Assembly (NCBI GenBank): GCA_045628065.1
Contig: JAZQOW010000107.1
Coordinates: 1-64,000 of the forward strand
Source of the DNA: SVMC01 sp045628065
GTDB lineage: Bacteria > Bacillota > Clostridia > Oscillospirales > Oscillospiraceae
DNA length: 64,000 bases
Direction: 5' to 3'
How positions within the stretch are numbered: the first letter of the stretch is position 1; every line of letters starts with the position of its first letter. Below are positions 7,571-17,639 of the stretch, in pieces. A model generated the notes under the pieces. That model saw nothing but the letters and a program-made list of their open reading frames with translations, had not been told where the DNA came from and did no database searches. The position numbers and the translations under genes were made by a program.

Positions 7571-9729
7571 CAGTTCACACCTCCCATTCCGGAAAGCTCT
7601 CTCTCGGAAAGCTGGCTTTTTGCGATTTCCATATAGGTCTTGCAGGTCTTCATCAAATCCTCATGCCTGCCCTGCCCGATGATTTTGCCATCCTCCATGC
7701 ACAGAATCTTATCCGCGTGCAGGATGGTAGAAATTCTCTGCGCCACGATAATGACCGTGGCATTTTTTGTGCGCTTCATCAGCTCGGTGCGAAGCTTCAG
7801 GTCTGTCTGGTAGTCGAGTGCGGAGAAGGAATCGTCAAAGAGATAGATTTGCGGCTTTTTCGCAATGGCTCTTGCGATGGACAATCTCTGCCGCTGACCG
7901 CCGGAGACGTTGGAGCCGTCCTGCGCAATTGCCGAGGCATAGCCATCCGGCTTCTCGCGGATGAATTCTTCGGCCTGCGCGATTGCGGCAGCCTCCTTCA
8001 TAAGCTCATCCGAAATATCATCGCCGCCGTATTTGACATTGCTCTCGATGGTTCCGGAGAACAGAATGCCCTTCTGCGGGACATAACCGATTTTGTCACG
8101 CAGCGCGCGCTGGGATACCTCCCGTACATCCACACCGTCCACAGTAATACTGCCTTCTGTCACATCAAAGAAGCGGGGGATCAGATTGATGAGCGTGGAT
8201 TTTCCGCAGCCGGTCGAGCCGATAATCGCGGTGACCTCGCCGGGCTTTGCCGTAAAGGAGATATGCTCCAACGCCTTTGTATCGGCACCGGGATAGGAGA
8301 AGCTCACATCGGAGAAGGTCAGAAGGCCGTTGCCCTTTGCGATTTCGCTGTCCTTCGGGTTTTCGGGATCTTGCAGGGAGATCGGGGTCTCCAGAACCTC
8401 CGCGATACGGTTTGCCGCAACACCTGCACGGGGCAGAATGATGGAAATCATGGACAGCATCAGGAAGCTCATCACGATGACCATGGAGTAGGTGACGAAT
8501 GCAGTCAGATCGCCGACCTGTATCGTGCCGAGATCGACCTTTCCGGCGCCGACCCAGACGATGAGGACCGACACACCGTTCATAATAAACATCATGATCG
8601 GCAGCATGAAGGTCATGGCGCGGTTGGTGAACAGCTGCGTATCATATAGCTGCTTATTTGCTGCTTCAAAGCGTTTTTCCTCATAGGCTTCATGGTGGAA
8701 GGCGCGGATGGGCATAATGCCGGTCAGGATTTCACGGGAGACGAGGTTCAGCCGGTCTACAAGCTTCTGCATTTCCTTGAATTTCGGCATGGCGATGGCG
8801 ACCAGAATGCCGACCAGAGCGGAGAGCAGAATCACCGCCAGCACAATGATCCAGCTCATGCCGGAGCTGGTCTCGATGACGCGGAGAATGCCGAATACTG
8901 CCAGAATCGGTGCATAGGCAACCAGCCGCAGTAGCATGACCGTGACCATCTGTACCTGCTGAATGTCATTGGTTGAGCGGGTGATCAGAGAAGCGGTCGA
9001 AAACTGCTCCATTTCCGCGTTGGTGAATTTCATTACCTTATCGTACAGTGCTTCGCGCAGGTTCATGCCGATTTTTGCTGAGGTGCGGGATGCAAACAGG
9101 CCGGTCAGAACCGCCGCAGCAGACATGAGCAGGGTCATCAGGATCATCTTGAGACCGACCGCCAGCAGATATCGGTTGCGGATGACGGAAAGGTCGATAC
9201 CCTGCGCTTCATATTCCGAGGCGACAAAGCTTACGGCGATCTGCTTGAGATAGGTGTCGCTTAAATCTCCGTAAGAAGCAAGCTTATCGTTGATCCCGTC
9301 AAGGAACTGTGCCTTTGTCATCATGCCGGCCTGAATGGCCTTTTCGATATCCGAAACGGAGAAGCCCGGGGCGTTGCTGTTTTCCATCTGGTAGAGGACG
9401 CTTTCCGGGAGTGCCAGAAGCGCATCGAGCTGATCCAGCTCCGCATCCGGCGCCAGCGTCCGGATTCCGTCACTGTCTGCATCCGAGTAAGCCGCCTCCA
9501 GCGTGGGCACGGCATCATCCGGCACAAAAAGCTTCAGCGTTTCCAGCGTTTCCTGACGGATCGTTTCCGGGGCGGCATTTTCGATGCCGTTCTGCTGCAG
9601 GCCGACATTTAAAAGATCGCTGGTATAATTCGGCAGTGCAAGATCACAGTATGCCTGCAAAATCAGCAGAAGCACAATGATAATAACGGCTTTTTCCGAG
9701 CCTTTGAGAAATTTGATGATGTTCTTCAA
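7570..9729 (-). CDS. ABC exporter half-transporter with a degenerate ATP site
   Basis: 719 residues. Start is TTG at 9729-9727 (MKNIIKFLKGSEK), overlapping the MarR stop by 3 bases, with AAAGGAAG just upstream. It differs from its partner by a large insertion of about 130 residues after the first membrane helix (NVGLQQNGIENAAPE onward), predicted outside the membrane. The nucleotide-binding domain has GSTGCGKST, a good NVSGGQRQR signature, and Walker B IYLFDDSFSALD, where Asp replaces the catalytic Glu. That is the usual asymmetric arrangement of heterodimeric exporters. Operon order is marR, this gene, then the canonical half. Confidence 0.92.
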   Translation of the reverse strand: MKNIIKFLKGSEKAVIIIVLLLILQAYCDLALPNYTSDLLNVGLQQNGIENAAPETIRQETLETLKLFVPDDAVPTLEAAYSDADSDGIRTLAPDAELDQLDALLALPESVLYQMENSNAPGFSVSDIEKAIQAGMMTKAQFLDGINDKLASYGDLSDTYLKQIAVSFVASEYEAQGIDLSVIRNRYLLAVGLKMILMTLLMSAAAVLTGLFASRTSAKIGMNLREALYDKVMKFTNAEMEQFSTASLITRSTNDIQQVQMVTVMLLRLVAYAPILAVFGILRVIETSSGMSWIIVLAVILLSALVGILVAIAMPKFKEMQKLVDRLNLVSREILTGIMPIRAFHHEAYEEKRFEAANKQLYDTQLFTNRAMTFMLPIMMFIMNGVSVLIVWVGAGKVDLGTIQVGDLTAFVTYSMVIVMSFLMLSMISIILPRAGVAANRIAEVLETPISLQDPENPKDSEIAKGNGLLTFSDVSFSYPGADTKALEHISFTAKPGEVTAIIGSTGCGKSTLINLIPRFFDVTEGSITVDGVDVREVSQRALRDKIGYVPQKGILFSGTIESNVKYGGDDISDELMKEAAAIAQAEEFIREKPDGYASAIAQDGSNVSGGQRQRLSIARAIAKKPQIYLFDDSFSALDYQTDLKLRTELMKRTKNATVIIVAQRISTILHADKILCMEDGKIIGQGRHEDLMKTCKTYMEIAKSQLSERELSGMGGVN

Positions 9730-10187
9730 TGATGATCTTCCTTTCTGCCGCGCAGCTGCTCTGCCAGCACATTTTCCATGCTGGCCTTGACCTCGTTGAG
9801 TACACGCAGCATAGCTTCAACATCTTCTTCCGGAATATTTCCAAGCACCTGCGCCCAGTATGCCTGTATAATGTCCCGGTTTTCCTGATTTGCTTTTTTC
9901 CCAAGCGCAGTCGCATCAACGTCTATGATCCGACGATTGTCCTTGCGGGTGTTTCTTACGATCAGACCTTTTTCTTCCAGTGTGTTCATCAGTCTGGAGA
10001 CGGCCGTGGGCTGCATATCGCAGGCCTCATACAGATCAGATACTTTTTTCTTCTCGCCATGCTCATCACAGATTGCGCTCAGAAGATAAACCTCCGCAGG
10101 TGTCATCCCGGGAATCAGGCACCAGAAGTTGATATTCTTTATCCGGCGCAGGGTATCCATGATGTCTGTGCTTTGCTTGTGAATCAT
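9726..10187 (-). CDS. MarR-family transcriptional regulator
   Basis: 153 residues from the ATG opening MIHKQSTDIMDTLRR, which has AAGGAG at proper spacing; a 16-residue longer frame lacks a site. The winged helix reads PAEVYLLSAICDEHGEKKKVSDLYEACDMQPTAVSRLMNTLEEKGLI, then the wing RNTRKDNRRIIDV. It is first in the operon with the two exporter halves, so self-regulation with release by a transported compound is the likely scheme. Confidence 0.9.
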   Translation of the reverse strand: MIHKQSTDIMDTLRRIKNINFWCLIPGMTPAEVYLLSAICDEHGEKKKVSDLYEACDMQPTAVSRLMNTLEEKGLIVRNTRKDNRRIIDVDATALGKKANQENRDIIQAYWAQVLGNIPEEDVEAMLRVLNEVKASMENVLAEQLRGRKEDHH

Positions 10188-10246
10188 TTGCGTCACACTC
10201 CTTTTTATCAAGCAACAGTTCACAAGGTTAAACATTAACAGAAGAT

Positions 10247-10274
10247 ATTATAGTCAAACAATACAAAAAGTCAA
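10247..10274 (-). promoter_or_regulatory. Promoter of the marR-ABC operon
   Basis: On the minus strand TTGACT (10274-10269), 16 bases, TATAAT (10252-10247). The transcribed leader contains GTTTAACCTTGTGAAC, an imperfect palindrome suitable as a MarR operator. Confidence 0.75.
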
Positions 10275-10341
10275 TGACATTTTTGTGAACAATGAAAAAT
10301 GGGTCAGATACTCTATTCAATGAAAGGATAAATAAAAACAG

Positions 10342-10373
10342 ACGCCGCAAAAGCATTTCTGCAATTGCGGCGT
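10342..10373. terminator. Bidirectional terminator after nrdR
   Basis: ACGCCGCAA (10342-10350) pairs with TTGCGGCGT (10365-10373). T-rich tracts follow on both strands, including TTTTTATTTAT on the minus strand, the side that ends nrdR. Confidence 0.75.
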
Positions 10374-10419
10374 TTATTTTGCAATGTTGACGGGGCAGAT
10401 CATGCCCTCAGTTGCGGAA

Positions 10420-10875
<456 letters not shown>

Positions 10876-10945
10876 GGGGGATTTACCTCCCTATTTGTTG
10901 TATTTTCTCTATTATACCAAGAATATCTCTGCATGTAAAGAACTA

Positions 10946-11242
10946 TTATGTTTGCGCAAGCAGACAATCCATAACTTCCCGCAGGCAGGCGGGAGTGACC
11001 GCACCGTCAGACAGGCGGCGGAGAATGGTCAGAATGCGGCTGCCCACCGGGGTCACGCCGCGAATCCTTCCGATATCGGGCTTGCGTTTCTGCGGGGTAT
11101 AGAGCAGGATCTCCACGCCGTAGATTTCAAGAGAACCGCCGTCAAATAAAACATCGTCTGTCAGCAGATAATATTCCAGGCGCAGCTTGTCTCCGGACGG
11201 CGTCTCTGCCTGGACGCAGCGATAGAGCATTCTTCGGCTCAT
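10946..11242 (-). CDS. DUF6514 family protein
   Basis: 98 residues from MSRRMLYRCVQ, where GAAGGAGGTGAT gives a near-ideal ribosome site; the longer frame reads into the spacer. No membrane segment. The body (YYLLTDDVLFDGGSLEIYGVEI, then RIRGVTPVGSRILTILRRLSDGAVTP) matches the small DUF6514 family of Oscillospiraceae and relatives, of unknown role. It runs divergently from the PrsW gene. Confidence 0.8.
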   Translation of the reverse strand: MSRRMLYRCVQAETPSGDKLRLEYYLLTDDVLFDGGSLEIYGVEILLYTPQKRKPDIGRIRGVTPVGSRILTILRRLSDGAVTPACLREVMDCLLAQT

Positions 11243-11448
11243 GCCATCACCTCCTTCCTCAGAGCACTGTCGTACCTCCATTAGAGCACAACACGAACGG
11301 AAAGGAAAGAGGAAAAAACCGCATAATTCGACATGGAATTTGACGAATTTTGTTGAAAACACGGAGCAGTTACCACATTTTGTGTAATGGGCGATGCTGC
11401 TCCCACAGGGGAAGGTCGAACCGGGGCGAACGATTTTTCCCGGGGGCT

Positions 11449-11477
11449 TTGCATTTTTTGTCGGAATGATATATAAT
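11449..11477 (+). promoter_or_regulatory. Promoter of the PrsW-like operon
   Basis: TTGCAT at 11449-11454, 17 bases, TATAAT at 11472-11477. Because the -10 abuts an in-frame ATG at 11479, the real start must be further on, at 11500. Confidence 0.75.
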
Positions 11478-11499
11478 AATGGCGAAAGGGATGGTGCGT

Positions 11500-12213
11500 A
11501 TGTCGAGGCTTCTTTCTGTGGCGCTGCTGCCGGCAGTGGTGCTGCTATCGTATATTTACCGTCTGGATACCATTGAAAAAGAGCCGTGGCAGCTTCTGCT
11601 TCGGTTATTTTTGTTCGGCTGCCTGTGTGCGCTCCCGGCCTCCCTGCTGGAATGGGCAGGGACGCGGGCAATTTCGCGGGTTCGTGATCCGCTGCACTAT
11701 ATGCTGCTCAATGCCTTCGCGGTGGTTGCGGTTGCGGAGGAGGGCTGCAAATATGCGGTGCTGTCCACAACATGGAAGCATCCCGCCTTTGACTATCGCT
11801 ATGATGCCATTGTCTATGCCGTGTGCGTGTCGCTGGGCTTCGCTGCATTGGAGAATGTGCTTTATGTGATGCGCTACGGCTTTGCCACCGGCATTTTCCG
11901 CGCCTTTACCTCCGTGCCGGGGCATTGCTTCTTTGGCGTGTATATGGGCTACTGGTTCGGAAATGCAAAGTATGCCGCCTACTACAGCCTGGGCAGCGCC
12001 GGACGGAGGCGGCTTCTGGCGATTGCCGTTCCGGTCATTCTGCACGGATTTTATGATTTCTGTTGCTTTATGAGCGGCAATTTCCTGTTTGTTTTGCTGT
12101 TCTACGGATTTTTGATTCTATTTTTTATTGCTGCGATCCATTGTGTCCGCAAGGCCTCGGCCTGTGATGTGCCGGTGCGCTCGCATACAATGTATGAGAA
12201 AGGATTTCTATGA
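11500..12213 (+). CDS. PrsW-family intramembrane metalloprotease
   Basis: 237 residues, about eight membrane helices. PrsW of Bacillus subtilis cuts the anti-sigma factor RsiW inside the membrane. The family motifs are present: EEGCK (EExxK), FAALEN (FxxxE) and HGFYD (HxxxD). I chose the ATG at 11500, preceded by AAAGGG, because the ATG at 11479 lies inside the promoter. It overlaps the next gene by four bases (ATGA). No sigma or anti-sigma pair is in the window, so the substrate is unknown. Confidence 0.85.
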   Translation: MSRLLSVALLPAVVLLSYIYRLDTIEKEPWQLLLRLFLFGCLCALPASLLEWAGTRAISRVRDPLHYMLLNAFAVVAVAEEGCKYAVLSTTWKHPAFDYRYDAIVYAVCVSLGFAALENVLYVMRYGFATGIFRAFTSVPGHCFFGVYMGYWFGNAKYAAYYSLGSAGRRRLLAIAVPVILHGFYDFCCFMSGNFLFVLLFYGFLILFFIAAIHCVRKASACDVPVRSHTMYEKGFL

Positions 12214-13346
12214 ACGATCGAGAGGTTTCTGAGCTTCGGCGGCATCTGCGCCCGGAGCGCCACAGTATTTCCGCAATTTATGGCTGCTACGTCACGGGAA
12301 GCGGCGAGCAGCGGGAGCGGTTTTCATTTTCCATGGGTGAGCTCAGTCAGGATGAGCAGGAGAATTATCTGAATCTCCTGAAAAAGACCCTGTCCGGCTC
12401 CATGAACCGCAGTCTGACCGATGTGGTTTTTTCCACAAAGCAGGTGGCGGACTCTGACGAGCACCGGCTTCTGATGCGCCTGCGCGACTCGGAGCTGAAG
12501 GATGAGGCGGCGCGGGGGGAGCTGTTTGATAAGATTTCGGCGACCGTCCGCATGGAGGACAATTATCTGATCCTCTGCGCCTGCGACCGCTACGATGTTC
12601 CCCGCAGGGCAAAGGATGATTTTGCGCTGGAGGACAGCGAGGAGGTCTTTACATATTATCTGTGCTGCATCTGCCCGGTGAAGCAGGGGAAAACCCGGCT
12701 GAACCATGACCCCGAGCTTGGCGGCTTCCGCTTCCAGCCGGGACTTTGGAGCGCTGCAGCGCCGCAGCTGGGCTTTGTGTTCCCGGCCTTTGACGGCAGG
12801 CGAACCAATATCTACAGTGCGCTCTACTATTGCCGCGATCAGAAGGATTGCTGCGCCGAGCTTGTGGAGCAGCTGTTCCATACGGCGGCGCCCATGCCTG
12901 TTTTGGAGCAGCGGCAGACCTTTGCGTCTCTCCTGAGCCATACGTTGGAGGAGGAATGCAGCCTGTCTCTGGTGCAGACCGTGCAGGAGCAGCTTGGCGA
13001 CCTGATGGAGGCGCACCGCCAGAGCAAGGAGCCGGAGCCGCTGACCGTGTCTGCCCGGCAGGTCGAGAGTCTTCTCAAGTCCTGCGGTGTATCGGAGTCA
13101 CATTCGGAAAAATTTGCGAAGGAATGCGATGATGCCTTCGGCGAAGGCGCGGTGCTGTCCCCCCGCAATCTGGTGGAGAGCCGTATGCAGCTGCGCACCC
13201 CCGATGTGGTCATCAATGTCAGCGCCGGCCGCAGCGACCTCCTCCAGACCCGCACCATCGGCGGCGTGAACTACATCCTCATCTGTGCCGACGAGGGCGT
13301 GGAGGTCAACGGCATTGACATCCGCTTCCCGGAAAAACAGGAATAA
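12210..13346 (+). CDS. DUF4317 family protein
   Basis: 378 residues with no membrane segment. It starts with REVSELRRHLRPERHSISAIYGCYV and contains NLLKKTLSGSMNRSL and YLCCICPVK, all typical of DUF4317, a Clostridia family without known function. Translation is coupled to the PrsW gene by an ATGA overlap. The hairpin at 13361 ends the unit. Confidence 0.88.
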   Translation: MNDREVSELRRHLRPERHSISAIYGCYVTGSGEQRERFSFSMGELSQDEQENYLNLLKKTLSGSMNRSLTDVVFSTKQVADSDEHRLLMRLRDSELKDEAARGELFDKISATVRMEDNYLILCACDRYDVPRRAKDDFALEDSEEVFTYYLCCICPVKQGKTRLNHDPELGGFRFQPGLWSAAAPQLGFVFPAFDGRRTNIYSALYYCRDQKDCCAELVEQLFHTAAPMPVLEQRQTFASLLSHTLEEECSLSLVQTVQEQLGDLMEAHRQSKEPEPLTVSARQVESLLKSCGVSESHSEKFAKECDDAFGEGAVLSPRNLVESRMQLRTPDVVINVSAGRSDLLQTRTIGGVNYILICADEGVEVNGIDIRFPEKQE

Positions 13347-13360
13347 CCAATGATATAAAA

Positions 13361-13404
13361 AAGCTCGTACAGAAACAGAAAAAACTGTCTGCTGTACGGG
13401 CTTT
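13361..13404. terminator. Bidirectional terminator between convergent genes
   Basis: AAGCTCGTACAG (13361-13372) pairs with CTGTACGGGCTT (13392-13403) with one G-T pair. T tracts follow on both sides (CTTTTG on plus, CTTTTTTATAT on minus). Confidence 0.75.
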
Positions 13405-13428
13405 TGTTACTTATTCAGCTTCAAGATA

Positions 13429-13990
13429 GCGCATGATAATGGTGGCAATCTGTGCACGGGTCGCAGTGTTCTTGGGGGCAAGAGTGGTCACGCCGTTGGA
13501 TTTAATGCCGGTGATGAGTCCCTCGGAGACAGCCCAGGTCATGGCATCCCTGGCATAGTTGCCGATCTTTTCTGCATCCGGGAAGTCCAGAGTGCCGTCA
13601 ACTTTGGGGTTGCCTGCGTAGCGATAGAGAATGGTGGCAATCTGTTCTCTGGTGATCTTATTGTCGGGCTTGAAGGAGCCGTCATTGTAGCCGTTGACAA
13701 TGCCATTTTCTGCTGCCCAGGCCACAGCGTTAGAGAAGTACTTTCCAGCAGGCACATCCGAGAAATCGGCAGGCGCTTCTACAGCAGGCTGCCCTGCCAC
13801 GCGGTAGAGGATGGTTACAAGCTGACCTCTCGTAAGACTGCCGGAGGGGCTGAAGAGCATATCAGAGGTGCCGTTCATCAGCTCATTTTCATATACATAG
13901 GCCACGGAGCCCTTGAACCAGTCGCTGGCCTTGACATCCATGAAGCTGCCAACCACGGGATCACAGTCAAAATAGACCGTGGCATTGCTG
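13429..13990 (-). repeat. SLH-coding direct repeat, partner at 17658-18219
   Basis: About 560 bases coding the three SLH domains are nearly identical to 17658-18219, while the upstream repeat-coding parts differ more. This suggests recent duplication or gene conversion of the anchor. Recombination between copies would delete about 4.2 kb, including the hypothetical gene at 16744. Confidence 0.8.
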
Positions 13991-15837
13991 TATTCGCGGA
14001 GATATTCTGTCCCCTCAAGCGCTTGCCATTGGGTATAGCTGCCCTGATAAAAGATTTCTTTCAGATTATCGCATTCGGCAAATATATCATACCCAAGATT
14101 CTCAAGACCGGCCGGAATATAGACCCAGCGCAATGAAGAACAATTTGCAAATGCCCACCCGTCAACTTCACGAATTGAATCCGGAAGGGTGACACTTTCC
14201 AGAGCATCGCAGCCACGGAAGGCAGTATCCCAAATGTATTGGAGATTTTTGGGCAGCTCCAGAGTGGCGAGAGATGTACAGCAGACAAATGAATTTTCAT
14301 CAATTACAGTAAGAGAGTCCGGAAGTGTAATCTGCTCCAGATTATAGCAATCAACAAATGCGCCGCGTGGAATTTTTGTAACACCTTCCGGAATGCTGAT
14401 GCTTTGCAGTGCATTACACTCTTCAAAGGCAAACTCGCCGATGGACGCAAGCGTTGCGGGCAGCGAAATCTTCTTGAGGTTATAGCATCCGCTAAAGGCA
14501 TACTCGCCCAGGGTTACGATTCCTTCCGGAAGTGCTGCCTCCCGGAGATTATAGCATCCTGTAAATGTATGAGATGCAACGGCCTCTACAGGCTTTCCGT
14601 CAATCTCCTGCGGGACCTCCAGAAGAGAACGGGTTCTGGCGCTGTCTGTGAGATTATAAACAGACATCTTGCCGCAGCGACCATCTTCTACATAATAGAA
14701 CAGGTCATCTTCATAGTTGGTGCCGGTATATTGGGTAGGAGCGGTGATGACTGTGGGAGGCACGTCCTCGTCCCACTCGTAATATTTAGTTACACGAGCC
14801 CAGGAATCTTCCGTACCGGAATATTCCAAACTTGTGAAATTATCACATACGAGGAACGGGCCAAAAGAAAAACTTCCCACGCTGGCAGGAACCACAATGC
14901 GGGTCAGACTGCTGCACTGCGCAAACATACTGTAGTAAATTTCCGTAACACCATAAGGAAGAACAACTTCCTTTAGATTTGAGCATTCTGGGAAAACGGA
15001 TATGCCAAACGATAATACTTCTTCAGGAAGGGAAATGCTTTGCAGATTTTTGCAATATGCAAATGCATAATCACCGATAGAAATTACAGAATCAGGGACG
15101 CTTAGGGATTCCAAACGATTTGCCCCCCAGAAAGCATTGTTTTCAATCACTGTGACGGAAGGCGGAACGACGTAGTCTGTTGCTGTGCTTCTGACGGGAT
15201 ATTGAATCAGCTTTGTCATATCCTTCGAAAAAAGCACACCGTCTTTGCTGCAATAGTTGGGATTCTTACTGTCCACAGAAATAGAGAGGGCAGGGGAAAG
15301 TGCCCTGTCTCCCACAAAGGATACATTTTCGGGGATAACAAAGTTAAAGCCGCTGCCATTGGCGCACCCGCTGAACGCATCTTCTCCGATAGAGACAAGA
15401 GATTTCGGGAGGTTAATGGAAGCAAGCTCCCCACAGCCGGAAAAAGCGTATTCGCCAATGGAGGTAAGGGACTCCGGGAGCGTAACGGACGAAAGCTCTG
15501 TGCAGCCGAAAAAAGCAGCGTATCCGATGGATGTGACCATATCAGGAATGGTGATGAAACGCAGAGCGCATTCATTGAACATCCCCGGCGTAATGGCTGT
15601 CATATTTTTGGGGAAGGAGAAGCTTTGCAGATTCGAACAGTATGCAAAGAGGCTGTCTCCAAATTGGGTAACACTGTTCGGAATCGTAATGTTTTCCAGG
15701 CTTTCACAGGCTATAAAAGCGCCTTCGCCGAGCGCAGTCACCGTTTCGGGAAGGGTGATTGAGACCAGATTGCTGCTGCCGCAAAATGCTTCGTCAAGGA
15801 TTGTTGTTACACCCCTGGGTACGGTATAGCTTGTTGC

Positions 15838-15845
15838 TTTTTTTT
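15838..15845 (-). other. A8 homopolymer at the frameshift point
   Basis: Minus strand reads CCCCCT followed by eight A and GCAACAAGC. Nine A would keep the leucine-rich-repeat frame. Runs of this length are prone to replication and transcription slippage. Confidence 0.75.
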
Positions 15846-16351
15846 AGGGGGATACTGTACAAGTGTGCGCATATCCTTCGTAAACAGTACGCCATCCACG
15901 GTGCAGAAGCTATTGCTGCGAGAATCTACACTAATCTCGGACAGTCCGCAGCCGGATAGAGCACTGGGACTCAGTTCAGTAAGACTGGCGGGCAGATGGA
16001 TGCTGTGCAGATTTGGGCACAAGTAAAACGCTCCTATTCCGATGCTGCGGACACCCTCCGGAATAATGACCGTCTCCAGTTGTTTGAATTCTCTAAAGCA
16101 GTGGCCGGCTATTGCGGTGACACGCATACCGTTAATATATTGCGGAATGCTAATCGTGACGCTATCTCGATCAGAGCGATCACTATAGCAGAGTTCACAG
16201 GTTCCGTCTCCGTTACTCCGTACAATGAATTCATCACCGAGGTAGTCATCGGCGGATACGCTGCCGGTCATGCCTGCGCACAGCCCGAAGATCAGGCTTA
16301 GCGCGAGAAGGATGCTGAGTAGTTTTTTCATAACACATGTTCCTTTCTTGT

Positions 16352-16436
16352 GCAGGCGGCATACCGATCGCCTGCTGTTTTTTTATTTGTTTCCTCTTAC
16401 TTCTTATCACGACAGAATATCCTGCGTATCCTGTCG
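16352..16436 (-). promoter_or_regulatory. Structured leader of the split LRR-SLH gene
   Basis: Two inverted repeats precede the ribosome site: CGACAGGATA/TATTCTGTCG (16436-16410) and GCAGGCG/CGCCTGC (16375-16352). The same pair, with compensating changes, precedes the paralogue at 19803-19882. The 60 bases further upstream (TCAAGCCATTTTTCGA block) are conserved too. I see no named riboswitch. Confidence 0.5.
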
Positions 16437-16612
16437 TTTTTTACAAGTATCTGCTGTACGCCAATGCACTGAAATTTCGAAAAATGGCTTGATTTTTTGA
16501 TTTATTTTACAGGATAAAAAAACAAATATCTACAGGAATTAAGAAAGAATAGTAAAATTTATATTAATAATTAGTGAACAGGGGGATTGCTTTATGTATT
16601 ATAAATAAAGAA

Positions 16613-16641
16613 GCACCCCCGGTTGGGTGGCCGGGGGGTGC
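16613..16641 (-). terminator. Terminator left behind by a lost SLH gene
   Basis: On the minus strand GCACCCCCCGG pairs with CCGGGGGTGC around a 7-8-base loop, followed by TTCTTTATTT. It comes directly after the SLH tail relic. It may now end the gene at 16744. Confidence 0.7.
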
Positions 16642-16646
16642 ACTGG

Positions 16647-16706
16647 TTAATTCGGCTTCGAGATAGCGTATAATGATGGCGACAATCTATGCGTGGGTGG
16701 CGGTTT
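16647..16706 (-). pseudogene. Relic of the 3' end of an SLH gene
   Basis: Translated on the minus strand this reads TATHA-stop-IVAIIIRYLEAE, against TATRAQIATIIMRYLEAE at the end of the 13411 gene. The conserved Gln codon is now TAG and the original stop is lost by one inserted base. Only about 20 codons remain, 38 bases past the hypothetical gene at 16744. Confidence 0.75.
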
Positions 16707-16743
16707 TCTGTTGATATGCTGATGGTTTTGTGTTAATGTGCAA

Positions 16744-17520
16744 TTAATTTTCGAACAAATCCAAAAGGCGCCAGTTGAGGGAGTCTTCTTCACTGAGATT
16801 GCCGGAGACTACGGCCTTGCCGCTGCCGATGAATGCGACATCATAGCCGCTATCCTGGATGGTTTTGGCGCTATAGCAGTAGAGATCATCGGGCATACCG
16901 GAACTGGCGTATGTATCAGGATTCAATTCATAGATATCAAAGTTCACCAGACTGATTCCCTCTTCCTGTGCAATGACCTCAGACACGACAGAAAAGCGGT
17001 TGAAAGTTCCGTCAGAAATAGCGGGGCACCAATAGGCACCGTCTCGGTACGCATAGAAATCACCGGGCGAATCCTCGGAGGTATAGCTCTGCGGCTCCAA
17101 AGTAATATCAAAGAATCGGGACAGACAGGAATCCACGGTGTCCTGCTCAATACGGAAATAGGATACGTCGGCCTCAGTCACAACCGTAATTCGGGAACAA
17201 TTGTTGATAAAATAGTGAATCATAACATAATCCAAAAGCGAATATCCGTCAGCCTTCCTCGGATGCAGGGATGTTATGCTTTCTTCTGAAAAATTAGATA
17301 GAAATACATTCAGGGTTTTCAGCGAAATATCATTTATATTGATGGGTTTTGGCGCAGCCTGTGCGAATGCGGTATTTTCTGCGCTTCTGTCCATATTTCT
17401 TCCACTCTGGGAAATAAAAGATGCAATGCTTGCAGCCGCAGCAAACAATGCGATGACAGCAAGCGCAAAGAAAAATCTACTCCAGCCGCTTGCTTTTGTT
17501 TCTGTCCGTTTTTCAAACAA
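16744..17520 (-). CDS. Hypothetical protein with one N-terminal membrane helix
   Basis: 258 residues from a TTG start at 17520 with AGAGGG eight bases upstream. A short basic N-terminus and one helix (RFFFALAVIALFAAAASIASF) suggest a membrane anchor with an outside domain. The rest (LKTLNVFLSNFSEESI, YVMIHYFINNC, EAISDGTFNRFSVV-like stretches) matches no family I can name. It lies between two LRR-SLH copies and ends beside an SLH relic, so it may have come in with a rearrangement of the array. Confidence 0.65.
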   Translation of the reverse strand: MFEKRTETKASGWSRFFFALAVIALFAAAASIASFISQSGRNMDRSAENTAFAQAAPKPININDISLKTLNVFLSNFSEESITSLHPRKADGYSLLDYVMIHYFINNCSRITVVTEADVSYFRIEQDTVDSCLSRFFDITLEPQSYTSEDSPGDFYAYRDGAYWCPAISDGTFNRFSVVSEVIAQEEGISLVNFDIYELNPDTYASSGMPDDLYCYSAKTIQDSGYDVAFIGSGKAVVSGNLSEEDSLNWRLLDLFEN

Positions 17521-17639
17521 GTTGGGTTCCCTCTTTTTCTATAATCTAATTTTTAATTGCTCCGGAGTAATAAAGCCGATTGCTACCGTCATGTACAGCG
17601 CATCTCCATGGGCTGTTTTTGCTGACAGAGTGGGAAAAA

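Larger units (their letters stand above)
13411..16331 (-). pseudogene. BspA-like leucine-rich-repeat/SLH surface protein gene, split by a frameshift
   Basis: Two frames form one gene of about 970 codons. The 5' part (15807-16331) has a signal peptide (MKKLLSILLALSLIFGLCAG), a 20-residue linker and the first BspA-type leucine-rich repeats, then runs out after PPKKKQQAIPYPGV. The 3' part is open from about 15837 to 13411 (first start-like codon at 15741) and holds further repeats (LxSITLPxxVxxIGxxAFxxC) and three SLH domains. One extra A in the A8 tract at 15838-15845 would restore the frame as KKKATSYTVPRGV, matching the intact paralogue at 17640. SLH domains bind pyruvylated wall polymers; the repeats usually mediate adhesion. 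It may be a real lesion, phase variation or a sequencing error. Confidence 0.85.

Noticed and set aside
11479..11499. Upstream ATG start for the PrsW-like gene
   Set aside because: It overlaps the region immediately downstream of the -10 hexamer, too close to be transcribed; the ATG at 11500 has AAAGGG upstream.
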